64,000 nt of DNA from Apostichopus japonicus. Taxonomy: Eukaryota; Echinodermata; Holothuroidea; Aspidochirotida; Stichopodidae. The notes beneath the pieces were generated by a model. It did not search any database. It worked only from the letters and a program-made list of their open reading frames with translations, and had not been told where the DNA came from. Below are positions 53,388 through 64,000 of the stretch, one piece after another. A program made the translations under genes and the position numbers. How positions within the stretch are numbered: the stretch's first letter is position 1; each line of letters opens with the position of its first letter. The DNA lies in the NCBI RefSeq assembly GCF_037975245.1, contig NC_092574.1:2513001-2577000 (forward strand), read 5' to 3'.

Positions 53388-56300
53388 GGCGCTCTCAACT
53401 TCTCGTGCCACGTCTGGCACCTACAAGAAGTAACCGACATATTACTGGCGCAATCCCGACCGAACGTATTTTAACTCTCCTACAGACTTTTCTACACTGA
53501 TCCCAGAAAGCATTAAGTGCCGTCAAAATGCCTCAGTTGCTCATAGGTACATATCCATGACGTAACACTGTTCTCGTTGTGCATAAAACTGTTGTCAAAA
53601 GTAAGGCATATATACTGATAGGCCTAGACTAGGTATACGTTGCAGACTATGCATAGGCTAACTTCACAGACAGACATACATGCATACAGACAACTTCAGA
53701 TAATGTAAAATATCACTAACCGTAATCACGTTATGTTTACGATGTCTTGAAATGTCGTCCTTTTCTTCTCTGCAACCCCGGGCCGTCATTGTAGTCGTTC
53801 GAACAACTAAATTAAGGCGAGGAACGACGTCAAGATATATCCAACGTCTAGACCACACTGCTTGCAACGAAGAGAGAACTGCCCAGTACAGTACGTGTTG
53901 ATATGGACGCCTACAAAATGACAACAAATATTTTCCATTGAAAATCCACTGTGTGTGACGGTATAGTAAACACTCGTATATAGATCAACGCACACGCACG
54001 CACGGAGGTATTATGTACGTACAGCATGCAATGCAGACAAATATTTCGGAGCGCGCGCTTCTGATTTTGTGCTGAATATTCTTGTGAGCGCTCTTGTATA
54101 ACTGTTTGCATGTGCGCACGGACAAGATAGACGTCAGATTATCACGCTGTAGCTACTAAACCTTTACTTGCATGTGTACAGCAGTAGACTACTGTGATGG
54201 TTGCATGCGGCAGTTTAATTGTGTGTGCACAATATGTCAGCATTGTACGGTGGCTTAATAAGGACATAGGAAAGAAAAACAGTGTCCCCAAATCTCACAA
54301 TGTTGTCTTTTTATCTCAAAATATTGCCTCTTTTTTTTCCCCCTTTAAAATTTGGACTTTAAAAGATCCATCGGGAGCTTTCTATTTTATAGCTGTTGTA
54401 AGTGTCATACCAGAAGTAATCGTTCCATTATCTTACACACTATAAGTCCGTCACGTTTTGGGTCCGCTAAAGTATAGCTAGAAGTTGTCAACTGACATAT
54501 CAGACCCCCCCCCCATTCCCCCGTTGATATCTGAGGGCTTGGCCTGTCAGGGTGCATGCGCATTTCTATATCATGACGCAGTTTAGACTTTGGGCTAGAA
54601 GAGGAGCAAGTTAAGCACACTGAACCGTCTGCTCGCACGGAGAAACATATCCAGATTTAAACACAGAATTTATGAAATGCTCTGTGTCACCTCCAATCCT
54701 CCTTATTTGCACATCATCTCTACTTTGATTTATGTGCTTCCACATCAAGGCATTCAAAACGATCGTGGTGACTGGAAATATGCCAAAACAAGCACTGCGT
54801 TAAGTCATTTTACGTCTTGTGTGTGCTTTTAATTTACTTGTCTTTTCGTGTGTTTTTTTGTTGTTTTTTTTTCGTGTTTTTGTTTTTTTGTTTTTCGTGT
54901 TTCTTCTTTCACGGTTAAACTTTTGTGCGAATGTACAATACTCCAATTGGGGCACGGTATGCATTCATATCACATTGTTTTGGAACAATCTGGAACTGGA
55001 AGTATTATTTCGACCCAAGAATCACCAGGCTGGCGTGGTGGCCTGAACGGTTGGAAGACAGCACTGCGCGTCGGTGTTTGTTGTCAGGCTGTGTGAATCG
55101 CGCCGATCGGATGACAGACACTGCTTTGTTTATAATGGCATCGCCAAGGTGGAATTTTTACACGGGCCTAGGATCCCAATTCCGTATCCTCCCTTAGTTC
55201 GCAAAAGCATCCGGGAGATTACGTTTAGAGTCCGGCCTTCGGGCCAGAAGTGGGCTAGCTGACTTGCAATGGAGGGCTCACGTCGATTCGGACTGGGTTG
55301 ATGTTCAACGTTCAGTGAAACCATGGCCTCGATGAGGCGTAATCTCTTGTTAATTTTAGCTTTCTGTCTTCAATTTTATAATACAATAATTCAAATTAAT
55401 TATTGACATTTTGCATTCATCTTTTTCTCGCTAAGTAATCACAATTTATTTAAGATTATATTGATGCTCATGTCTGCCTAGGTTCGATTCCACGCCGAAG
55501 CACTATTTTATATAATTTTTTTTTTTTTTTTTTTTTTTTGGGGGGGGGGGTTGTTGTTAATATCTGCATGTACATGCATGGTGTTTTAAATTTGTTTTGC
55601 TTTGTTTGTTTGTCTGTCTGTTTTTGTTTTTTTTTAGGGGGGGTGGGGGTTGTTTCTATTTGGTATATTGTTTCGCGTAAACGAAGTAGGTCATTGCAAT
55701 ATTTTGCACAACTTGTACTTAGAAACCAATCGGAACTTAAGACCTGAGTAGTAAATTTGATTTCTGTCTCGCTCGTCGCCTTTCACTGGAAATTTTAATG
55801 AAAGTATACATAAGGACGAAAATTGTACCTGCAAAAAGAAATGCTTCTTTTGTACAGTGTAAGGCCACCGCGACATCTTTTCTGACAATCTTGATAATAT
55901 TTGTTCTTCGGGAATGTTGTGTCATTACTTAGCCTTTATATTATAAACCGTTAAGTGTGGAAACAGCTATGCTCCTGTTAGAACAACTTCACATTTCTTA
56001 AATGCTGATTTACTGAGGCAGGCGTTTGAAAGACAGTGTGATACAAACAGGTACGGTAACGTTATAAACAATGCCACGAGCTCTCCGTGCATTAACAACG
56101 ATCGAAACGTGCGGTATTCATGACGGTACACAAAGCAGATAATGCGAATACAGCAGACTTAGCCGAGAATTAAACCTAGTAGCGCGGAGGATTTAATTAT
56201 GACATACTAGGACTTTCTACCGGTAAACTTTACTCATTGTCGAATAAATCTATCTAATTTCTACCTTATCTAGCTTTTACTCTGTAGTTAACGTATTATG

Positions 56301-56463
56301 ACCAAAGCAAATATGAAATTCACGACAATTCCATGGGACTTGTATATTCATTTAAAATAGCTCCGTTTTGAATCTAAAATTTAACGCTCCATTGCTATGG
56401 TAACATCGTGAATAATAGCCCTGCCGCTAATGGATAGATGACATGTAGAAGATGGCCATCGAT
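53388..56463. repeat. Unit 19 (R, 3076 bp)
   Basis: C-tract 10 (54505-54514), poly-T 24 (55516-55539), poly-G 11 (55540-55550). No private substitution noticed. Confidence 0.97.
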
Positions 56464-59400
56464 GGCGCTCTCAACTTCTCGTGCCACGTCTGGCACCTAC
56501 AAGAAGTAACCGACATATTACTGGCGCAATCCCGACCGAACGTATTTTAACTCTCCTACAGACTTTTCTACACTGATCCCAGAAAGCATTAAGTGCCGTC
56601 AAAATGCCTCAGTTGCTCATAGGTACATATCCATGACGTAACACTGTTCTCGTTGTGCATAAAACTGTTGTCAAAAGTAAGGCATATATACTGATAGGCC
56701 TAGACTAGGTATACGTTGCAGACTATGCATAGGCTAACTTCACAGACAGACATACATGCATACAGACAACTTCAGATAATGTAAAATATCACTAACCGTA
56801 ATCACGTTATGTTTACGATGTCTTGAAATGTCGTCCTTTTCTTCTCTGCAACCCCGGGCCGTCATTGTAGTCGTTCGAACAACTAAATTAAGGCGAGGAA
56901 CGACGTCAAGATATATCCAACGTCTAGACCACACTGCTTGCAACGAAGAGAGAACTGCCCAGTACAGTACGTGTTGATATGGACGCCTACAAAATGACAA
57001 CAAATATTTTCCATTGAAAATCCACTGTGTGTGACGGTATAGTAAACACTCGTATATAGATCAACGCACACGCACGCACGGAGGTATTATGTACGTACAG
57101 CATGCAATGCAGACAAATATTTCGGAGCGCGCGCTTCTGATTTTGTGCTGAATATTCTTGTGAGCGCTCTTGTATAACTGTTTGCATGTGCGCACGGACA
57201 AGATAGACGTCAGATTATCACGCTGTAGCTACTAAACCTTTACTTGCATGTGTACAGCAGTAGACTACTGTGATGGTTGCATGCGGCAGTTTAATTGTGT
57301 GTGCACAATATGTCAGCATTGTACGGTGGCTTAATAAGGACATAGGAAAGAAAAACAGTGTCCCCAAATCTCACAATGTTGTCTTTTTATCTCAAAATAT
57401 TGCCTCTTTTTTTTCCCCCTTTAAAATTTGGACTTTAAAAGATCCATCGGGAGCTTTCTATTTTATAGCTGTTGTAAGTGTCATACCAGAAGTAATCGTT
57501 CCATTATCTTACACACTATAAGTCCGTCACGTTTTGGGTCCGCTAAAGTATAGCTAGAAGTTGTCAACTGACATATCAGACCCCCCCCCCCCATTCCCCC
57601 GTTGATATCTGAGGGCTTGGCCTGTCAGGGTGCATGCGCATTTCTATATCATGACGCAGTTTAGACTTTGGGCTAGAAGAGGAGCAAGTTAAGCACACTG
57701 AACCGTCTGCTCGCACGGAGAAACATATCCAGATTTAAACACAGAATTTATGAAATGCTCTGTGTCACCTCCAATCCTCCTTATTTGCACATCATCTCTA
57801 CTTTGATTTATGTGCTTCCACATCAAGGCATTCAAAACGATCGTGGTGACTGGAAATATGCCAAAACAAGCACTGCGTTAAGTCATTTTTACGTCTTGTG
57901 TGTGCTTTTAATTTACTTGTCTTTTCGTGTGTTTTTTTGTTGTTTTTTTTTCGTGTTTTTGTTTTTTTGTTTTTCGTGTTTCTTCTTTCACGGTTAAACT
58001 TTTGTGCGAATGTACAATACTCCAATTGGGGCACGGTATGCATTCATATCACATTGTTTTGGAACAATCTGGAACTGGAAGTATTATTTCGACCCAAGAA
58101 TCACCAGGCTGGCGTGGTGGCCTGAACGGTTGGAAGACAGCACTGCGCGTCGGTGTTTGTTGTCAGGCTGTGTGAATCGCGCCGATCGGATGACAGACAC
58201 TGCTTTGTTTATAATGGCATCGCCAAGGTGGAATTTTTACACGGGCCTAGGATCCCAATTCCGTATCCTCCCTTAGTTCGCAAAAGCATCCGGGAGATTA
58301 CGTTTAGAGTCCGGCCTTCGGGCCAGAAGTGGGCTAGCTGACTTGCAATGGAGGGCTCACGTCGATTCGGACTGGGTTGATGTTCAACGTTCAGTGAAAC
58401 CATGGCCTCGATGAGGCGTAATCTCTTGTTAATTTTAGCTTTCTGTCTTCAATTTTATAATACAATAATTCAAATTAATTATTGACATTTTGCATTCATC
58501 TTTTTCTCGCTAAGTAATCACAATTTATTTAAGATTATATTGATGCTCATGTCTGCCTAGGTTCGATTCCACGCCGAAGCACTATTTTATATAATTTTTT
58601 TTTTTTTTTTTTTTTTTTTTGGGGGGGGGGTTGTTGTTAATATCTGCATGTACATGCATGGTGTTTTAAATTTGTTTTGCTTTGTTTGTTTGTCTGTCTG
58701 TTTTTGTTTTTTTTTAGGGGGGGTGGGGGTTGTTTCTATTTGGTATATTGTTTCGCGTAAACGAAGTAGGTCATTGCAATATTTTGCACAACTTGTACTT
58801 AGAAACCAATCGGAACTTAAGACCTGAGTAGTAAATTTGATTTCTGTCTCGCTCGTCGCCTTTCACTGGAAATTTTAATGAAAGTATACATAAGGACGAA
58901 AATTGTACCTGCAAAAAGAAATGCTTCTTTTGTACAGTGTAAGGCCACCGCGACATCTTTTCTGACAATCTTGATAATATTTGTTCTTCGGGAATGTTGT
59001 GTCATTACTTAGCCTTTATATTATAAACCGTTAAGTGTGGAAACAGCTATGCTCCTGTTAGAACAACTTCACATTTCTTAAATGCTGATTTACTGAGGCA
59101 GGCGTTTGAAAGACAGTGTGATACAAACAGGTACGGTAACGTTATAAACAATGCCACGAGCTCTCCGTGCATTAACAACGATCGAAACGTGCGGTATTCA
59201 TGACGGTACACAAAGCAGATAATGCGAATACAGCAGACTTAGCCGAGAATTAAACCTAGTAGCGCGGAGGATTTAATTATGACATACTAGGACTTTCTAC
59301 CGGTAAACTTTACTCATTGTCGAATAAATCTATCTAATTTCTACCTTATCTAGCTTTTACTCTGTAGTTAACGTATTATGACCAAAGCAAATATGAAATT

Positions 59401-59543
59401 CACGACAATTCCATGGGACTTGTATATTCATTTAAAATAGCTCCGTTTTGAATCTAAAATTTAACGCTCCATTGCTATGGTAACATCGTGAATAATAGCC
59501 CTGCCGCTAATGGATAGATGACATGTAGAAGATGGCCATCGAT
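56464..59543. repeat. Unit 20 (R, 3080 bp)
   Basis: C-tract 12 (57581-57592), poly-T 26 (58595-58620, the longest T run), poly-G 10 (58621-58630). One extra T lies in the short T run at about 57885-57890; it shifts frame and creates two spurious ORFs of about 80 codons. Confidence 0.97.
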
Positions 59544-62500
59544 GGCGCTCTCAACTTCTCGTGCCACGTCTGGCACCTACAAGAAGTAACCGACATATTA
59601 CTGGCGCAATCCCGACCGAACGTATTTTAACTCTCCTACAGACTTTTCTACACTGATCCCAGAAAGCATTAAGTGCCGTCAAAATGCCTCAGTTGCTCAT
59701 AGGTACATATCCATGACGTAACACTGTTCTCGTTGTGCATAAAACTGTTGTCAAAAGTAAGGCATATATACTGATAGGCCTAGACTAGGTATACGTTGCA
59801 GACTATGCATAGGCTAACTTCACAGACAGACATACATGCATACAGACAACTTCAGATAATGTAAAATATCACTAACCGTAATCACGTTATGTTTACGATG
59901 TCTTGAAATGTCGTCCTTTTCTTCTCTGCAACCCCGGGCCGTCATTGTAGTCGTTCGAACAACTAAATTAAGGCGAGGAACGACGTCAAGATATATCCAA
60001 CGTCTAGACCACACTGCTTGCAACGAAGAGAGAACTGCCCAGTACAGTACGTGTTGATATGGACGCCTACAAAATGACAACAAATATTTTCCATTGAAAA
60101 TCCACTGTGTGTGACGGTATAGTAAACACTCGTATATAGATCAACGCACACGCACGCACGGAGGTATTATGTACGTACAGCATGCAATGCAGACAAATAT
60201 TTCGGAGCGCGCGCTTCTGATTTTGTGCTGAATATTCTTGTGAGCGCTCTTGTATAACTGTTTGCATGTGCGCACGGACAAGATAGACGTCAGATTATCA
60301 CGCTGTAGCTACTAAACCTTTACTTGCATGTGTACAGCAGTAGACTACTGTGATGGTTGCATGCGGCAGTTTAATTGTGTGTGCACAATATGTCAGCATT
60401 GTACGGTGGCTTAATAAGGACATAGGAAAGAAAAACAGTGTCCCCAAATCTCACAATGTTGTCTTTTTATCTCAAAATATTGCCTCTTTTTTTTCCCCCT
60501 TTAAAATTTGGACTTTAAAAGATCCATCGGGAGCTTTCTATTTTATAGCTGTTGTAAGTGTCATACCAGAAGTAATCGTTCCATTATCTTACACACTATA
60601 AGTCCGTCACGTTTTGGGTCCGCTAAAGTATAGCTAGAAGTTGTCAACTGACATATCAGACCCCCCCCCCCCATTCCCCCGTTGATATCTGAGGGCTTGG
60701 CCTGTCAGGGTGCATGCGCATTTCTATATCATGACGCAGTTTAGACTTTGGGCTAGAAGAGGAGCAAGTTAAGCACACTGAACCGTCTGCTCGCACGGAG
60801 AAACATATCCAGATTTAAACACAGAATTTATGAAATGCTCTGTGTCACCTCCAATCCTCCTTATTTGCACATCATCTCTACTTTGATTTATGTGCTTCCA
60901 CATCAAGGCATTCAAAACGATCGTGGTGACTGGAAATATGCCAAAACAAGCACTGCGTTAAGTCATTTTACGTCTTGTGTGTGCTTTTAATTTACTTGTC
61001 TTTTCGTGTGTTTTTTTGTTGTTTTTTTTTCGTGTTTTTGTTTTTTTGTTGTTTTTTTTTCGTGTTTTTGTTTTTTTGTTTTTCGTGTTTCTTCTTTCAC
61101 GGTTAAACTTTTGTGCGAATGTACAATACTCCAATTGGGGCACGGTATGCATTCATATCACATTGTTTTGGAACAATCTGGAACTGGAAGTATTATTTCG
61201 ACCCAAGAATCACCAGGCTGGCGTGGTGGCCTGAACGGTTGGAAGACAGCACTGCGCGTCGGTGTTTGTTGTCAGGCTGTGTGAATCGCGCCGATCGGAT
61301 GACAGACACTGCTTTGTTTATAATGGCATCGCCAAGGTGGAATTTTTACACGGGCCTAGGATCCCAATTCCGTATCCTCCCTTAGTTCGCAAAAGCATCC
61401 GGGAGATTACGTTTAGAGTCCGGCCTTCGGGCCAGAAGTGGGCTAGCTGACTTGCAATGGAGGGCTCACGTCGATTCGGACTGGGTTGATGTTCAACGTT
61501 CAGTGAAACCATGGCCTCGATGAGGCGTAATCTCTTGTTAATTTTAGCTTTCTGTCTTCAATTTTATAATACAATAATTCAAATTAATTATTGACATTTT
61601 GCATTCATCTTTTTCTCGCTAAGTAATCACAATTTATTTAAGATTATATTGATGCTCATGTCTGCCTAGGTTCGATTCCACGCCGAAGCACTATTTTATA
61701 TAATTTTTTTTTTTTTTTTTTTTTTTTTGGGGGGGGGGGGGTTGTTGTTAATATCTGCATGTACATGCATGGTGTTTTAAATTTGTTTTGCTTTGTTTGT
61801 TTGTCTGTCTGTTTTTGTTTTTTTTTAGGGGGGGTGGGGGTTGTTTCTATTTGGTATATTGTTTCGCGTAAACGAAGTAGGTCATTGCAATATTTTGCAC
61901 AACTTGTACTTAGAAACCAATCGGAACTTAAGACCTGAGTAGTAAATTTGATTTCTGTCTCGCTCGTCGCCTTTCACTGGAAATTTTAATGAAAGTATAC
62001 ATAAGGACGAAAATTGTACCTGCAAAAAGAAATGCTTCTTTTGTACAGTGTAAGGCCACCGCGACATCTTTTCTGACAATCTTGATAATATTTGTTCTTC
62101 GGGAATGTTGTGTCATTACTTAGCCTTTATATTATAAACCGTTAAGTGTGGAAACAGCTATGCTCCTGTTAGAACAACTTCACATTTCTTAAATGCTGAT
62201 TTACTGAGGCAGGCGTTTGAAAGACAGTGTGATACAAACAGGTACGGTAACGTTATAAACAATGCCACGAGCTCTCCGTGCATTAACAACGATCGAAACG
62301 TGCGGTATTCATGACGGTACACAAAGCAGATAATGCGAATACAGCAGACTTAGCCGAGAATTAAACCTAGTAGCGCGGAGGATTTAATTATGACATACTA
62401 GGACTTTCTACCGGTAAACTTTACTCATTGTCGAATAAATCTATCTAATTTCTACCTTATCTAGCTTTTACTCTGTAGTTAACGTATTATGACCAAAGCA

Positions 62501-62654
62501 AATATGAAATTCACGACAATTCCATGGGACTTGTATATTCATTTAAAATAGCTCCGTTTTGAATCTAAAATTTAACGCTCCATTGCTATGGTAACATCGT
62601 GAATAATAGCCCTGCCGCTAATGGATAGATGACATGTAGAAGATGGCCATCGAT
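59544..62654. repeat. Unit 21 (R, 3111 bp, contains a 30-bp duplication)
   Basis: C-tract 12 (60661-60672), poly-T 25 (61704-61728), poly-G 13 (61729-61741). The extra length comes from an exact 30-bp tandem duplication in the T-rich stretch (61021-61050 equals 61051-61080). Confidence 0.97.
61021..61080. repeat. 30-bp tandem duplication in unit 21
   Basis: Two consecutive identical 30-base blocks (61021-61050 and 61051-61080), each a T-rich segment with internal GTT and CGTG interruptions. Every other unit covering this region has one copy. The duplication is in-frame (30 bp), so it lengthens the overlapping spurious ORFs by ten codons. Replication slippage in a low-complexity tract is the simplest explanation. 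Confidence 0.97.
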
Positions 62655-64000
62655 GGCGCTCTCAACTTCTCGTGCCACGTCTGGCACCTACAAGAAGTAA
62701 CCGACATATTACTGGCGCAATCCCGACCGAACGTATTTTAACTCTCCTACAGACTTTTCTACACTGATCCCAGAAAGCATTAAGTGCCGTCAAAATGCCT
62801 CAGTTGCTCATAGGTACATATCCATGACGTAACACTGTTCTCGTTGTGCATAAAACTGTTGTCAAAAGTAAGGCATATATACTGATAGGCCTAGACTAGG
62901 TATACGTTGCAGACTATGCATAGGCTAACTTCACAGACAGACATACATGCATACAGACAACTTCAGATAATGTAAAATATCACTAACCGTAATCACGTTA
63001 TGTTTACGATGTCTTGAAATGTCGTCCTTTTCTTCTCTGCAACCCCGGGCCGTCATTGTAGTCGTTCGAACAACTAAATTAAGGCGAGGAACGACGTCAA
63101 GATATATCCAACGTCTAGACCACACTGCTTGCAACGAAGAGAGAACTGCCCAGTACAGTACGTGTTGATATGGACGCCTACAAAATGACAACAAATATTT
63201 TCCATTGAAAATCCACTGTGTGTGACGGTATAGTAAACACTCGTATATAGATCAACGCACACGCACGCACGGAGGTATTATGTACGTACAGCATGCAATG
63301 CAGACAAATATTTCGGAGCGCGCGCTTCTGATTTTGTGCTGAATATTCTTGTGAGCGCTCTTGTATAACTGTTTGCATGTGCGCACGGACAAGATAGACG
63401 TCAGATTATCACGCTGTAGCTACTAAACCTTTACTTGCATGTGTACAGCAGTAGACTACTGTGATGGTTGCATGCGGCAGTTTAATTGTGTGTGCACAAT
63501 ATGTCAGCATTGTACGGTGGCTTAATAAGGACATAGGAAAGAAAAACAGTGTCCCCAAATCTCACAATGTTGTCTTTTTATCTCAAAATATTGCCTCTTT
63601 TTTTTCCCCCTTTAAAATTTGGACTTTAAAAGATCCATCGGGAGCTTTCTATTTTATAGCTGTTGTAAGTGTCATACCAGAAGTAATCGTTCCATTATCT
63701 TACACACTATAAGTCCGTCACGTTTTGGGTCCGCTAAAGTATAGCTAGAAGTTGTCAACTGACATATCAGACCCCCCCCCCCATTCCCCCGTTGATATCT
63801 GAGGGCTTGGCCTGTCAGGGTGCATGCGCATTTCTATATCATGACGCAGTTTAGACTTTGGGCTAGAAGAGGAGCAAGTTAAGCACACTGAACCGTCTGC
63901 TCGCACGGAGAAACATATCCAGATTTAAACACAGAATTTATGAAATGCTCTGTGTCACCTCCAATCCTCCTTATTTGCACATCATCTCTACTTTGATTTA
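62655..64000. repeat. Unit 22 (R, first 1346 bp, continues past window)
   Basis: C-tract 11 (63772-63782). R alleles at all covered sites. The array continues beyond the window edge. Confidence 0.97.

Larger units (their letters stand above)
31883..64000. repeat. Right block of the same macrosatellite (subfamily R, units 12-22)
   Basis: The same unit continues in the same orientation. Starts are a 5'-truncated copy at 31883, then 34931, 37999, 41076, 44153, 47232, 50310, 53388, 56464, 59544 and 62655. Every copy carries the R alleles at the sites it covers: TA at offset 298-299 (seen at 35228-35229), C at 481 (35411), A at 611 (35541), T at 1587 (36506), T at 1763 (36682), a 2-bp AT deletion near offset 1020, a 12-bp shortening of the TG repeat, T at 2086, G at 2903 and T at 2997. 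Most R copies have T24-T26 in the large poly-T tract, against T12-T20 in L. No mixed L/R unit is visible, although the one place where a hybrid could lie is hidden by the gap. Confidence 0.98.

Noticed and set aside
57755-58043. 80-81-codon frames on both strands in unit 20
   Set aside because: They exist only because of one extra T in a homopolymer in that copy.
1-64000. rDNA, 5S rRNA, histone, U1-U6 snRNA, 7SL or spliced-leader gene cluster
   Set aside because: Multi-kilobase homogenised arrays often encode these, but I recognise none of their conserved core sequences on either strand. A covariance-model search would be decisive.
1-64000. CRISPR array or bacterial/phage content
   Set aside because: The repeat unit is ~3 kb with no spacer structure, and there are no cas-like or other prokaryotic genes.

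Overview
The window is one long tandem array of a single ~3.08 kb unit in direct orientation, with no recognisable protein-coding gene. I count 10 complete units (1-30782), an eleventh cut off by an assembly gap (30783-31782), 100 N (31783-31882), a unit lacking its first 39 bases (31883-34930), nine further complete units (34931-62654) and a partial unit running off the window end (62655-64000). Unit phase is arbitrary and is set by the first base of the window. Unit length is 3068-3082 bp, apart from one 3111-bp unit that carries a 30-bp internal duplication.

The sequence looks like eukaryotic nuclear, probably animal, satellite DNA. It is AT-rich, with microsatellite and homopolymer tracts, tRNA-promoter-like motifs, CpG-transition-type variation and a 100-N scaffold gap. 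It has no bacterial gene density, no operons and no ORF longer than about 95 codons outside the gap. A marine invertebrate is a guess, not a conclusion.

The units fall into two subfamilies, one on each side of the gap. The left subfamily (units 1-11) and right subfamily (units 12-22) differ at about ten fixed substitutions, a 2-bp indel, a 12-bp TG-repeat indel and several homopolymer changes. Within each subfamily copies are almost identical except at homopolymers. This fits recent amplification or strong homogenisation. Six of the ten clean between-subfamily substitutions fall at CpG/TpG/CpA positions.

Inside each unit (unit 1 coordinates) the order is: a 34-nt imperfect stem-loop at 11-44; about 1 kb of anonymous sequence with short palindromes; a C10-14 tract at 1120; a TG microsatellite at 1435; a T-rich stretch at 1468-1535; a 320-bp GC-richer domain (about 1650-1975) with a degenerate tRNA-like promoter pair and a strongly foldable 132-nt core; a second tRNA-like pair with an exact B-box match (2108-2118); an adjacent poly-T/poly-G tract (2143-2170); a second T/G-rich tract (about 2241-2265); and about 800 bp of anonymous sequence ending in a 12-bp palindrome across the unit junction. 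No function can be assigned. The best candidates for something undescribed are the foldable core, possibly a SINE-like domain or an unknown structured RNA, and the clean two-subfamily structure of the macrosatellite.
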